Source of the DNA: JAYRSJ01 sp041920215
GTDB taxonomy: Bacteria; Pseudomonadota; Gammaproteobacteria; Burkholderiales; Burkholderiaceae_C
NCBI GenBank assembly: GCA_041920215.1
Contig: JAYRSJ010000017.1
Location: forward strand, 1 to 64,000
Direction of reading: 5' to 3'
Length of the DNA: 64,000 nt
Made by a program: the position numbers and the translations under genes. The notes below the pieces were generated by a model. The model was not told where the DNA came from and ran no database searches. It saw only the letters and a program-made list of their open reading frames with translations. Of this stretch, positions 6,940 through 15,841 are shown piece after piece (position 1 is the stretch's first letter; each line of letters begins with the position of its first letter).

Positions 6940-8328
6940 ATGAAACTCGGAACCTGGGCCTGGCCGCGCTCGCTGCGCGTTCGCCTGCTGGCCGCCACGC
7001 TGGCAGCGCTGGCGGTGGCCGGTGTGCTGGCCGGGCTGCTGCTGCAGGGCCTGTTCCGCGAGCATGTGCAGCGCCAGCAGCAGCGTGATCTGCAGCTGCA
7101 GCTGGACCAGCTGACCGCCCGCCTGGCCTTCGACGCGCAGGGGCGGCCGCTGCCCGCCGGCACCGGCCTCAGCGATCCGCGCTGGGCGCAGCCCTATGGC
7201 GGGCTGTACTGGCAGATCGATGCGCTGGATGGCGGCACCGGCCCGGCGCAGCCCGGCGTGCAGCGCTCGCGTTCGCTGTGGGACCAGCAGCTGCAGCTGC
7301 CGGACGACCGGCTGGCCGATGGCAGCCTGCACCAGCACCGCCTGCGCCAGCCGGCGCTGGGCGAGCTGCTGGTGCTGGAGCGCATGGTGCGCGCCGCCGG
7401 CAGCGACACCCCGCGCTGGCGCCTCGTGGTGGCCGGCGATCTGCGCGAGACCGAGGCGGCCGTTGGCCGCTTCACCGGCGCCCTGGCGGCCTCGCTGGCC
7501 GTGCTGCTGGCCCTGCTGGCCGCGGCCGCGCTGGCCCAGGTGGCGCTGGGCCTGGCGCCGCTGCGCGCACTGGACCGCGGCCTGGCCGATGTGAAGGCCG
7601 GCCGCAGTGCCCGGCTCGAGGGCCGCTATCCGCTGGAGGTCCAGCCCCTGGTCGACAGCTTCAACAGCGTGCTGGGGCGCAATGCCGAGGTGGTGGCGCG
7701 CGCGCGCAGCCAGGCCGGCAATCTGGCCCATGCGCTGAAGACGCCGCTGGCTGTGCTGGAGCAGGCGGCCGGGCGGCCGGACGCGGCCCTGCCGGCCCTG
7801 GTGCAGGAGCAGGTAGGCCTGGCACGCCGCCATATCGACTGGCATCTGGCCCGCTCGCGCGCCGCCGCGGCCGAGGGCCTGCCGGGCCTGCGGGTGGCGC
7901 TGGCGCCGCTGCTGGCCGGGCTGCAGCGGGTGCTGAGCCGGGTGCATGCCGAGCGTGCCCTGACGCTGGACTGGCACAGCCCCGCGTCGGCCGCCTTTGC
8001 CGGCGAGGCCCAGGACCTGCAGGAGATCCTGGGCAATGTGCTGGACAACGCCTGCCGCTGGGCGCGCAGCCGGGTGCAGCTGCGTGCCCGGTTGGCGCAG
8101 GGCCGGCTGCTGATCACGATCGATGACGACGGCCCCGGCATCGCCGCCGAGCGGCGCCAGGCGGTGCTGGCACGAGGCGCGCGACTGGACGAAAGCCTGC
8201 CCGGCAGCGGCCTGGGCCTGGCCATCGTCGACGAGCTGGTGCAGCTCTACCATGGCCGGCTGCAGCTGGAGGACTCGCCGTTGGGCGGCCTGCGCCTGCA
8301 GCTGGAGCTGCCGGCGGCCGGCGGCTGA
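6940..8328 (+). CDS. Sensor histidine kinase (PhoQ/QseC type)
   Basis: 462 residues. A first membrane helix (about 14-38), a periplasmic region of about 145 residues, a second helix (about 182-208), HAMP, then the H-box AGNLAHALKTPLAVLEQ with His264. N-box NVLDNACRWA and G-boxes DDDGPGI and GSGLGLAIVDEL follow. The PhoQ-like dimerisation motif (HALKTPL) matches kinases that sense cations, acid or peptides. It lies 11 bases after the regulator and forms an operon with it and the PepSY protein. Confidence 0.9.
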   Translation: MKLGTWAWPRSLRVRLLAATLAALAVAGVLAGLLLQGLFREHVQRQQQRDLQLQLDQLTARLAFDAQGRPLPAGTGLSDPRWAQPYGGLYWQIDALDGGTGPAQPGVQRSRSLWDQQLQLPDDRLADGSLHQHRLRQPALGELLVLERMVRAAGSDTPRWRLVVAGDLRETEAAVGRFTGALAASLAVLLALLAAAALAQVALGLAPLRALDRGLADVKAGRSARLEGRYPLEVQPLVDSFNSVLGRNAEVVARARSQAGNLAHALKTPLAVLEQAAGRPDAALPALVQEQVGLARRHIDWHLARSRAAAAEGLPGLRVALAPLLAGLQRVLSRVHAERALTLDWHSPASAAFAGEAQDLQEILGNVLDNACRWARSRVQLRARLAQGRLLITIDDDGPGIAAERRQAVLARGARLDESLPGSGLGLAIVDELVQLYHGRLQLEDSPLGGLRLQLELPAAGG

Positions 8329-8341
8329 GGCCGGGCGGGGC

Positions 8342-10105
8342 TCAGCCGGCGCGGGCGCGCTGCTGGCGCGACTTGCCGCCGCGCTTGCCCTCGTACATCG
8401 CCGCATCGGCGCGTTGCAGCAAGACCTGGCCCTCATCGGCATCCAGCGGCGCCACCGCATAGCCTATGGTCACGCCCAGCGGCAGCGAGTGGCCTGGCAG
8501 CTCGAACGGCGCGGCGAAGACCTGCAGCAGCTGCTCGGCCAGATGCTCGGCCTGGCGCTCGGTCTGCAGGCCCGCGGCCAGCACGACGAACTCGTCGCCG
8601 CCCAGGCGTGCCACCAGATCGGCCGAGCGCAGCTCGGCGCGCAGGCGCTCGGCCACCGCCACCAGCAGGCGGTCGCCCACCTCGTGGCCATGGGCATCGT
8701 TGACCGCCTTGAAGCCGTCCAGGTCCAGCAGATAGACCGCGCTGAGCCGGCCGGGACCGCTGCGCGGCAGCAGCTCGGCCAGCGCGCTATTGAGGCCGCG
8801 CCGGTTGGGCAGTCCGGTGAGGGCGTCGGTGGCGGCCATAGACAGCGCGCGATCGCGCTCGGTGGCCGCCCGCAGCGCCTCCTCGTGCACCGCATGCAGG
8901 CGCAGCGCCAGCACGCGCAGGAACAGCAGCATGTCCAGCGTGGTGCCCAGCTGGAAGGAGTGCAGGGTCCAGAAATTGGCCGGCACGGTGCCGCGTATCA
9001 CGCCCACCATCAGCGAGGTGGTGATGAAGTAGCCCAGCCAGGCGGCGAGAAAGTACCAACCCACGCTCTGGCCGCGCCGCGCCAGGCGCAGCGCACCGGG
9101 CAGGCCCATCAGCGCCGGCGCCAGACCTACCGTGCCTATCACCCGGCTGACCGCATGCACATCGATCAGGTTCAGCGCATAGGCCCAGCCCACCAGGCCC
9201 AGCAAGATGGCGCCGCCCTTCATCACCGGGCTGAAGAAGCGGTGCCGCTCGGGCCCGCGCAGCACGTCCTCGACGAACAGAAAGGTGCCGGCCGAGGCCG
9301 CCAGCGCGCCCAAGCCGGCCAGATGGGTCTCCATCCACACGTTGTCGGTCCACAGATACTGGGCACCGATGCCGAACTGCACCACCGAGAACAGGATGCC
9401 ACCGCTGATCAGCAGCGCATACTTGATCAGCACCGGCTCGCGCAGCGTCAGCCACTGGGCCAGCGCATAGGCCAGCAGGCACAGGCCCAGGCCGGTCAGC
9501 AGGCCCTGCAGCATCTGCTCGCGCAGCGCGCGCGCCAGGAACTCGGGCTCCTTGCTGAGCGTCAGCGGCACGATCATGCCGCCCAGGGTCTCGACCCGCA
9601 GCCACAGCTCATGGTCGGCGCCGGGCTGCAGGCGCAGCTCCATCGCATGCGAGCGGCTGGGCAGCGGCCGGCTGGCCGCCGGCTGCAGATTGCCCAGACT
9701 GTCCTGCTGCAAGACCTGACCCTGGGCATCGAGCAGATGGACATCGATGCGGTTCAGCACCGCATAGTCGAGGTCCAGCACCCAGCGCCCGTCGGAATCG
9801 GCGGCGGCCTGCAGCGGAATGCGCAGCCAGACCGCGTCGCGCCGGTGGCCCAGCGTGTTGCGGGCGGTGGTGGGCGGCGCGAAACGGTCCTGGGCGGCCC
9901 GCGCCTGCGCCAGCGTCCATTGCTTGTCGGCGTCGGCCAGCACCGTCACCGCCGGCCACAGCTCGACGCGGCGCTGGCTGTCATCCAGCAGCAGCGGCGC
10001 GGCGCCGGCCCGGCCTGCCAGCAGCAGACCGAGCAGCAGCAGCAGGCCGAGCCGCTGCAGCAGCCAGGGCGCCGGCCAGCCACGGCGTTCAGGCGCCGGG
10101 CACAC
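8342..10105 (-). CDS. Diguanylate cyclase with 7TMR-DISM sensor
   Basis: 587 residues: a signal sequence, an extracellular 7TMR-DISM type 2 domain (about 40-185, with DAVWLRIPL), seven helices (about 190-395), then a GGDEF domain with the active-site motif GGDEF at about 502-506 and the entry motif DALTGLPNRRGL. It should make cyclic di-GMP in the cytoplasm in response to a periplasmic ligand, probably a carbohydrate or other small molecule. No clear I-site (RxxD four residues before GGDEF): the sequence there is RSADLVARLGGDEF, so RSAD may serve. The start overlaps the preceding gene by 17 bases. Confidence 0.9.
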   Translation of the reverse strand: MCPAPERRGWPAPWLLQRLGLLLLLGLLLAGRAGAAPLLLDDSQRRVELWPAVTVLADADKQWTLAQARAAQDRFAPPTTARNTLGHRRDAVWLRIPLQAAADSDGRWVLDLDYAVLNRIDVHLLDAQGQVLQQDSLGNLQPAASRPLPSRSHAMELRLQPGADHELWLRVETLGGMIVPLTLSKEPEFLARALREQMLQGLLTGLGLCLLAYALAQWLTLREPVLIKYALLISGGILFSVVQFGIGAQYLWTDNVWMETHLAGLGALAASAGTFLFVEDVLRGPERHRFFSPVMKGGAILLGLVGWAYALNLIDVHAVSRVIGTVGLAPALMGLPGALRLARRGQSVGWYFLAAWLGYFITTSLMVGVIRGTVPANFWTLHSFQLGTTLDMLLFLRVLALRLHAVHEEALRAATERDRALSMAATDALTGLPNRRGLNSALAELLPRSGPGRLSAVYLLDLDGFKAVNDAHGHEVGDRLLVAVAERLRAELRSADLVARLGGDEFVVLAAGLQTERQAEHLAEQLLQVFAAPFELPGHSLPLGVTIGYAVAPLDADEGQVLLQRADAAMYEGKRGGKSRQQRARAG

Positions 10106-11549
10106 GCCAGTCTCCGGCGATGGTGTAGCGGTCTTCCAGCCGGTTCAGCCAGGCGGGCGCACGCGGGTCGCGCCCCCAGCCGGCCACGGTGGCGCGCAGC
10201 GCCCGCTGGCTGGGCTCGGGCAGGCGCAGCGGGCGGGTCTGGTCGAGCAGGAAGCCGGTGATCATCCGGTAGCCCAGCAGGCGGCCGAAGAAGCGCGCCA
10301 GCGAGAAATCACGCCAGACCAAACGCGCGAGGCGGTCGATCAGGCGCGCCCCGCCCAGGCCCAGCGCGAACAGCAGGCGCGTCGACCAGGCCACCCGCAG
10401 CTCGGGCCCCAGGCCGATCAGGGCGGCATTGCGCCGGCCGCAAAGCCGGCGCGCCAGCAGCACCGGCATGGGCTTGCACAGCGGCAGTGGAATCACCCGG
10501 GCCATGCACTGCATCAGGCTGCGGCCCAGCGGCGGGCGCGGGTCGGGCTGCAGCGTGCGGGCGGCGGCGCGCTGCTGCAGGCGCTCGAACAGCGCGCCGG
10601 CCGCGTCCATGCTGTGCGCCATCAGGCCAGGGTCGACGCCGATCAGATGGCCCATCACATTCCAGGTGTGCAGGATGGCGGCCTCGTCGGCGCTGCGATG
10701 CGGCACGCCCAGGGTGTGCAGGCCGCGCAGCATCACATAGCCGAAGGTCAGCAAGGTGTAGCCCAGCTCCTCCTGGTTGCAGGGCAGGCCCAGGCGGCCG
10801 GCGGGCCAGCCCTGGGCGAACAGGCCCGCATGCAGGGAGCCTGCCTTGGCCGCAGCGAGGGCCGGCAGCGGCGCGACCGCCTGGTCGGCATGGGCCTGGG
10901 GCAGGCCGCGCAGCAGCAGCCGGCGCACGGTGGCGTGGATCAGCCGCACCTTGAGCACCTGGGCCCGACCGGCGCCCGCGGGGCTGCAAAGGCCGCCGCG
11001 CAGCATCACCGGGAAGATCATCGCGGCGGTGGCGCGGATGCGATGCTCGGTGCGCTGCTCCAGCTGGGCGGTGGCATGCAGCACCTCGGCCAGGTCCGGC
11101 ACCACATAGCACTCGGGCAGGCTGGCACAGAACAGCAGCAGGCAGGACAGCAGGCCCTCCTCGAAGAACAGCTGCTCGGCGCGCTCGATCTTGGCCGCGT
11201 CGGCCCAGGCCGGCAGGGCCTGGGCGGCGGCCACATAGTCGCGCAGCACCGCCAGATCGGCCGCGTCCAGACCGGTCGGCTGGGTCCAGGCCGCCTCAGG
11301 CGCCAGATCGGCATTGCTGTGCCACTGCGCCAGCAGCCGGTTCAGGCCGTCCAGGCGCTGCCATTGCGGCTGCAGTGCCACCGTCCAGTCGGCGGCCGAG
11401 GCCTCGGTCGGCAGCTCGGGCCAGGGGCCCAGCAGCCGGTCCAGCGTCACATCGGCCAGCGGATCGGCGCTCTGGCGCAGCGCATCGAGCTGCGCATCGC
11501 TGGGCGGGGCAGACGGCGGGTTCGGCAAGGGCATGGGCAGCAATAGCAA
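10089..11549 (-). CDS. MpaB/DUF2236-family (rubber-oxygenase-like) protein
   Basis: 486 residues of mostly helical sequence matching the ER-bound oxygenase MpaB/rubber oxygenase (DUF2236) fold. Conserved features include QEELGYTLLTFGYVMLRGLHTLG followed by HTWNVMGHLIGV, where histidines are candidate haem b ligands. Latex-clearing protein and MpaB are the characterised members; most bacterial ones have no known substrate. No signal peptide is evident, so a cytoplasmic or membrane-associated location is likely. The stop overlaps the start of the diguanylate cyclase gene. Confidence 0.75.
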   Translation of the reverse strand: MLLLPMPLPNPPSAPPSDAQLDALRQSADPLADVTLDRLLGPWPELPTEASAADWTVALQPQWQRLDGLNRLLAQWHSNADLAPEAAWTQPTGLDAADLAVLRDYVAAAQALPAWADAAKIERAEQLFFEEGLLSCLLLFCASLPECYVVPDLAEVLHATAQLEQRTEHRIRATAAMIFPVMLRGGLCSPAGAGRAQVLKVRLIHATVRRLLLRGLPQAHADQAVAPLPALAAAKAGSLHAGLFAQGWPAGRLGLPCNQEELGYTLLTFGYVMLRGLHTLGVPHRSADEAAILHTWNVMGHLIGVDPGLMAHSMDAAGALFERLQQRAAARTLQPDPRPPLGRSLMQCMARVIPLPLCKPMPVLLARRLCGRRNAALIGLGPELRVAWSTRLLFALGLGGARLIDRLARLVWRDFSLARFFGRLLGYRMITGFLLDQTRPLRLPEPSQRALRATVAGWGRDPRAPAWLNRLEDRYTIAGDWRVPGA

Positions 11550-11668
11550 GCAGCGGCGCCGCCATTGTCGGCAGCCCCGGCCCGGCCCAGGCTCGGATAA
11601 ACACCCGGTTGACCCGGCAAGCGCCGCCCGGCCGTGGACAAAGCCTCATAAAAGCCTGATCGAAAGCC

Positions 11669-12067
11669 TCAGAACGGCCAGAACACCGCCAGCCAGCACA
11701 GGGCCGCCAGCCCCAGGCTCAGCATCACCGCGGCGCTGCCCAGGTCCTTGGCCCGCCCCAGCAAGGGATGGCGCTCCAGGCTCACCGCATCGGCCAGCGC
11801 CTCGATGGCCGAGTTCAGCAACTCCACCATCCAGACCTGCAGCACCGCGGCCGTCAGCAGCAGGGCCTGCCAGCGGTCGGGCGCCAGCCACCAGGCCAGC
11901 GCGATCAGCGGCAGGCCCAGGGCCAGCTCCTGGCGAAAGGCCGCCTCATGTAGCCAGGCGGCCCGCAGGCCGGCCAGCGAATAGCCGGTGGCGCGCAGCA
12001 CTCTTTGCAGGCCGGAACGGCTCTTGAAGGCGCTGGTGGCAGGGGGCGGCGGGGGCGGCTGGCTCAT
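11669..12067 (-). CDS. dgkA: Diacylglycerol kinase, DgkA type
   Basis: 132 residues, close to the usual 122, with the three-helix integral membrane fold and the signature WMVELLNSAIEALADAVS plus HPLLGRAKDLGSAAV. It phosphorylates diacylglycerol, for instance that released when membrane phospholipids donate head groups to glucans or to lipid A. The ATG at 12065-12067 is chosen; the frame open further upstream overlaps the kinase gene. The location beside the eptA block makes sense, because phosphoethanolamine transfer from phosphatidylethanolamine releases diacylglycerol. Confidence 0.88.
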   Translation of the reverse strand: MSQPPPPPPATSAFKSRSGLQRVLRATGYSLAGLRAAWLHEAAFRQELALGLPLIALAWWLAPDRWQALLLTAAVLQVWMVELLNSAIEALADAVSLERHPLLGRAKDLGSAAVMLSLGLAALCWLAVFWPF

Positions 12068-12101
12068 GGCGAAGGACAGTGGCGGGAAGACGGAGGACCC
12101 A

Positions 12102-13454
12102 TCATGCCGGGCCGGACTGAAGCGGGCCTGAAGCCGGCCCCAGCAGCAGCTCGACCGTGAAGCCGCTGGCGCAGTCCGGCAGGCCGAGCGCGCCACCGTG
12201 AGCGCGCGCCACCCGGTCGGCCAGCATCAGGCCCAGCCCCAGGTTCTCGTAGCGCTGCGCCGCCAGCGCCTCGCGCAGCTCGGCACGCCGCGCTTCGGTG
12301 ACGCCCGGCCCATCGTCCTGCAGCCGGATCAGCGGCGCGCCGGACGGGGCCATCAGCTGCAGCACCTGCACCCGCCGCGCGCCATGGCGCAACGCGTTGT
12401 CCAGCAGGTTCAGGAGGGCAGCGGCAAGCAGATCGGCGTCGGCCTCCAGCGGCGCAACACCCGACCCCGCTACCTGCACCTCGACCTGCAGGGCCGGCAC
12501 CGGCAGACGGGCCAGCAGGGCCGGCAGATCGACCGTACCGCGCTGCAGCGTGGCACCGGAACGGAACAGGCCCAGCAGGGCCGCCACCACCCCCTGCAGA
12601 CGGGTCGCGGCGCCACGCACCTTCTGCAGTCGCTGCTGCAGCGCCGGCGGGCTCTCGCGCAGCGCCACCGCCAGCTGGGCATCGATGCCGGCCAGCGGGG
12701 TGCGCAGCGCATGGGCCGCATGGGCGGCAAAGGCGCGCTCGTTGGCGATGCGGCCGGCCAGGCGGCTGGCCAACTGCTCGATGGCCTGGTGCACCGGCAC
12801 CAGCTCCTGGCGCTGGGCCGGACCCAGGCTGGCGGGCAGGCCGGCCGCATCGGCCTGCGGTGCATCGACCTCCCAAGCCTCCAGACGCTCGGAGAGCTGC
12901 TGCAGCGGCAGCAGCTCCTGGCGCACCCGCAGCCGCAGCCAGAGCTGGCCCAGCAGGCCCACGGTGAGGGCGGCCAGCACCGCGCCCAGCGCGACATCGG
13001 CACGCGCCTCGGCGCGCTCCTCGCGCGCCTGGGCGGCGTACAGCATCAGGCCGTCCTGACCCAGGGCCTGGCCATAGACCCGCCAGCCGCCGAGATCGGA
13101 AAAGCCCGCAGTGGGCGCGCCATGCCAGGGGCGGTCGGGCGCACGCGGCGAATGTCGGCGCAGCCGGCCCTGGGCATCGACCAGCTGCCAGGCGAAATGC
13201 TCGACACCGGCCGGCCCGCCCGCCAGGTCGGCCAGACCCGTCTCATCGCCCTGGGACGGCGGCAGGGCCTGGGCATTCAGCACCGCCAGCAGCTGGGCCG
13301 AGGACAGCAGGGCCTCGTCCAGCAGCTCATCGACCTCGCGGCTGGCCGCCAGCCAGACGGCTGCCCCCACCGCCAGGCCCCAGACCAGGGCCCAGACCGC
13401 CACGGCCTTGGCCAGGCGGCGCGCGATCGCCGGGGGGCGGCGCGGCGTGCTCAT
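12102..13454 (-). CDS. Sensor histidine kinase (PmrB/QseC-like)
   Basis: 450 residues. Membrane helices at about 14-36 and 153-172 bracket a periplasmic domain of about 115 residues. The H-box reads AHAAHALRTPLAGIDAQL (His248), followed by N-box LLNLLDNALRHG and G-boxes LQDDGPGV and LGLGLMLADRV. The start overlaps the regulator stop (ATGA). With the divergent phosphoethanolamine transferase gene alongside, a PmrAB-like role in lipid A modification is a reasonable inference. The signal sensed cannot be read from the sequence. Confidence 0.9.
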   Translation of the reverse strand: MSTPRRPPAIARRLAKAVAVWALVWGLAVGAAVWLAASREVDELLDEALLSSAQLLAVLNAQALPPSQGDETGLADLAGGPAGVEHFAWQLVDAQGRLRRHSPRAPDRPWHGAPTAGFSDLGGWRVYGQALGQDGLMLYAAQAREERAEARADVALGAVLAALTVGLLGQLWLRLRVRQELLPLQQLSERLEAWEVDAPQADAAGLPASLGPAQRQELVPVHQAIEQLASRLAGRIANERAFAAHAAHALRTPLAGIDAQLAVALRESPPALQQRLQKVRGAATRLQGVVAALLGLFRSGATLQRGTVDLPALLARLPVPALQVEVQVAGSGVAPLEADADLLAAALLNLLDNALRHGARRVQVLQLMAPSGAPLIRLQDDGPGVTEARRAELREALAAQRYENLGLGLMLADRVARAHGGALGLPDCASGFTVELLLGPASGPLQSGPA

Positions 13455-14104
13455 GCCGCCCCCAGCCGGTAGCCCAGGCCGCGCTGGGTGCTGATCAGCT
13501 CGCGGCCCAGCTTGCGGCGCAAGGCCGAGACATGCACCTCCAGCGCATTGCTGGCCAGCTCGGACTCGAAGCCCAGCACCAGGCGCTCCAGATCGCTCTT
13601 GGGCACGATGCGGCCGGCGCGCAACACCAAGGCCTCCAGCACCGCCCACTCGCGGGCGGTCAGCTCCACCGCCCGGCCCGCCCGACGGGCCTGGCGGGCC
13701 GCCAGATCCACCGTCACCGCGCCGAACTGCTTCTGTGCGCCGCCTGCGCTGGAGCGCCGGCTCAGCGCCCGCAGCCGGGCCACCAGTTCCTCGGGCGCGA
13801 AGGGCTTGACCAAATAGTCGTCGGCGCCACCGTCCAGACCGGCGATGCGCTCGCCCAGCTGGTCGCGGGCGGTCAGCATCAGGGCCAGCGTGCTGTCGCC
13901 CCGGGCGCGCCGGGCGCGCAGCCAGTCCAGCCCCGAGCCATCGGGCAGCTGCCAGTCCAGCAGCAGCGCGTCGAAGGGCTCGGTCTGCAGCGCGCGCAGC
14001 TCGGCCAGGCTGCGGCACCAGTCCACCAGATGGCCCTCGGCGCGCAGAAAGTCGCGCAGGCCCTCGCCCAGCAGCAGATCGTCTTCCAGCAGCAGCAGCC
14101 TCAT
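13451..14104 (-). CDS. OmpR/PmrA-like response regulator
   Basis: 217 residues. The receiver has the pocket LLEDD, Asp50 in LLLDWQLPDGSG, LTARD and VKPF. The winged-helix effector domain contains LTAREWAVLEALVLRAGRIVPKS and VSALRRKLG. The ATG at 14102-14104 starts the canonical MRLLLLEDD; the longer upstream reading is antisense to eptA. It is 57 bases from the divergent eptA-type gene, so the shared intergenic region is the likely binding site. Confidence 0.92.
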   Translation of the reverse strand: MRLLLLEDDLLLGEGLRDFLRAEGHLVDWCRSLAELRALQTEPFDALLLDWQLPDGSGLDWLRARRARGDSTLALMLTARDQLGERIAGLDGGADDYLVKPFAPEELVARLRALSRRSSAGGAQKQFGAVTVDLAARQARRAGRAVELTAREWAVLEALVLRAGRIVPKSDLERLVLGFESELASNALEVHVSALRRKLGRELISTQRGLGYRLGAA

Positions 14105-14161
14105 GGGCCGCAAGCCTAACCGCTTCAGGCTGGCTTCATCTTGGCGGCGCGCAATCGCGGT

Positions 14162-15841
14162 ATGCCACAAACCCTTGTCCTCGCACTGCGCCGCTGGCGC
14201 GACGGCCGCCAGGTCGTGATCGGCGCCGAATGGCTGCTGCTCATCGCCAGCCTGTTCTGGACCCTGTCGGCCAACCGCCTCTTCCTGAGCGCCGCGCTGA
14301 AGGGCCGCGACCTGGCCGACCCGGCCAGCTGGGGCTTCGCAGCCGCACTGCTGGCCCTGCTGCTGAGCCTGCATCTGCTGCTGCTGGGCCTGCTGGCGCA
14401 GCGCTGGACGCTGAAACCGCTGCTGGCCCTGCTGATCGTCGGCACCGCCGCCGCCAGCTACTTCATGGATGCCTACGGCGTCTATCTGGACCCCTCGATG
14501 CTGCGCAATGCGCTGCGCACCGATCCGGCCGAGGCCGGCGAGCTGCTCAGCGGCCGGCTGGCCCTGCATATGCTGCTCTATGCCGGCGCCCCGCTGCTGC
14601 TGCTGAGCCGGGTGCAGCTGCGCCGCCGCAGCCTGGGCCAGGCGCTGGCGCGGCGCGGCGCGCTGCTGGCCGCGGCCCTGGCCCTGCTGCTGGGGAGCGT
14701 CTTCGCGGTGTTCCAGCCCTTCGCCTCGCTGATGCGCAACCACAAGGAAATCCGCTACCTGATCACGCCGGCCAACTATCTGTGGTCCGGTGCCACCGTG
14801 CTGCTGCGCGACGCCCATGGCGCGGCCCGGCCCCGCCAGCCCATCGGCCTGGACGCGGCGCCCGGCCCCTCGTGGGCGGCACGCAAGAAGCCGCTGGTGC
14901 TGGTGCTGGTGGTGGGCGAGACCGCGCGCGCGGCCAACTGGGGCCTCAACGGCTATGCCCGCCAGACCACGCCCGAGCTAGCGCGCCTGGGTGTCTACAA
15001 CTTCCCAACCGTGAGCGCCTGCGGCAGCAATACCGAGGTCTCACTGCCCTGCATGTTCGCGCCGGTGGGGCGGCGCGACTATGACGAAGCCCGCATCCGC
15101 GGCCAGGACTCGCTGCTGCATATCGCCCAACGGGCCGGCGTCGCGGTGCACTGGCGCGACAACCAGAGCGGCTGCAAGGGCGTCTGCGCCGAGCTGCCGA
15201 CCGAGCAGCTCAGCAGCGTCAATGCGCCGGGCCTGTGCAGCGAGGGCCGCTGTCTGGATGAGGGCCTGGTGCACGATCTGGGCGAGCGCCTGCGTGGCGC
15301 CGCCCAGGGTGGGCCAGGCGCCCAGCTGTGGGTGCTGCACATGCTGGGCAACCATGGCCCGGCCTACTACCGCCGCTATCCGCCGGCCTTCGCCCGCTTC
15401 CTGCCCGATTGCCGCTCGGACGATCTGCAGCAATGCAGCAGCGCCCAGATCGTCAATGCCTATGACAACGCCCTGCTCTATACCGACCATGTGCTGGCCA
15501 GCGCGATCGCCCAGCTGCAGGCGCGCGCCGACATGGTGGACTCGCTGCTGCTCTATGTCTCCGACCACGGCGAATCGCTGGGCGAGCATGGCCTGTTCCT
15601 GCATGGTATGCCCTATGCGATCGCGCCCGAGCAGCAGACCCGGGTGCCGATGATCGCCTGGGCCAGCCCCGGCTTCGCGGCCGCCACCGGCCTGACCGTC
15701 GACTGCCTGCAGCGCCAGCTGCGCGCCGCCGCCGGCCTGCCGCTCAGCCACGACCATCTGTTCCACACCCTGCTGGGCGCGCTGGATGTGCGCAGCGCGC
15801 TGCATGAGCCGGCGCTGGACCTGCTGGGGCCCTGCCGCTGA
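14162..15841 (+). CDS. eptA: EptA-type phosphoethanolamine-lipid A transferase
   Basis: 559 residues: about five N-terminal membrane helices (to about 195), then a periplasmic alkaline-phosphatase-like domain. Active-site elements seen are the zinc ligand region VVGETARAANWGLNGY, the nucleophile Thr in CGSNTEVSLPCMF, HMLGNHGPAYYRRYP and SDHGESLGEHGLFLHGMPYA. Several cysteine pairs (CKGVC, CSEGRC) fit the disulfides of this family. It adds phosphoethanolamine to lipid A phosphates, lowering cationic peptide binding. The stop overlaps the next ATG. No clear ribosome-binding site precedes the ATG. Confidence 0.9.
   Translation: MPQTLVLALRRWRDGRQVVIGAEWLLLIASLFWTLSANRLFLSAALKGRDLADPASWGFAAALLALLLSLHLLLLGLLAQRWTLKPLLALLIVGTAAASYFMDAYGVYLDPSMLRNALRTDPAEAGELLSGRLALHMLLYAGAPLLLLSRVQLRRRSLGQALARRGALLAAALALLLGSVFAVFQPFASLMRNHKEIRYLITPANYLWSGATVLLRDAHGAARPRQPIGLDAAPGPSWAARKKPLVLVLVVGETARAANWGLNGYARQTTPELARLGVYNFPTVSACGSNTEVSLPCMFAPVGRRDYDEARIRGQDSLLHIAQRAGVAVHWRDNQSGCKGVCAELPTEQLSSVNAPGLCSEGRCLDEGLVHDLGERLRGAAQGGPGAQLWVLHMLGNHGPAYYRRYPPAFARFLPDCRSDDLQQCSSAQIVNAYDNALLYTDHVLASAIAQLQARADMVDSLLLYVSDHGESLGEHGLFLHGMPYAIAPEQQTRVPMIAWASPGFAAATGLTVDCLQRQLRAAAGLPLSHDHLFHTLLGALDVRSALHEPALDLLGPCR

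Noticed and set aside
12198..13472. 424-codon plus-strand frame opposite the sensor kinase
   Set aside because: Composition (His, Gln, Arg rich) and lack of motifs mark it as antisense to the kinase gene.
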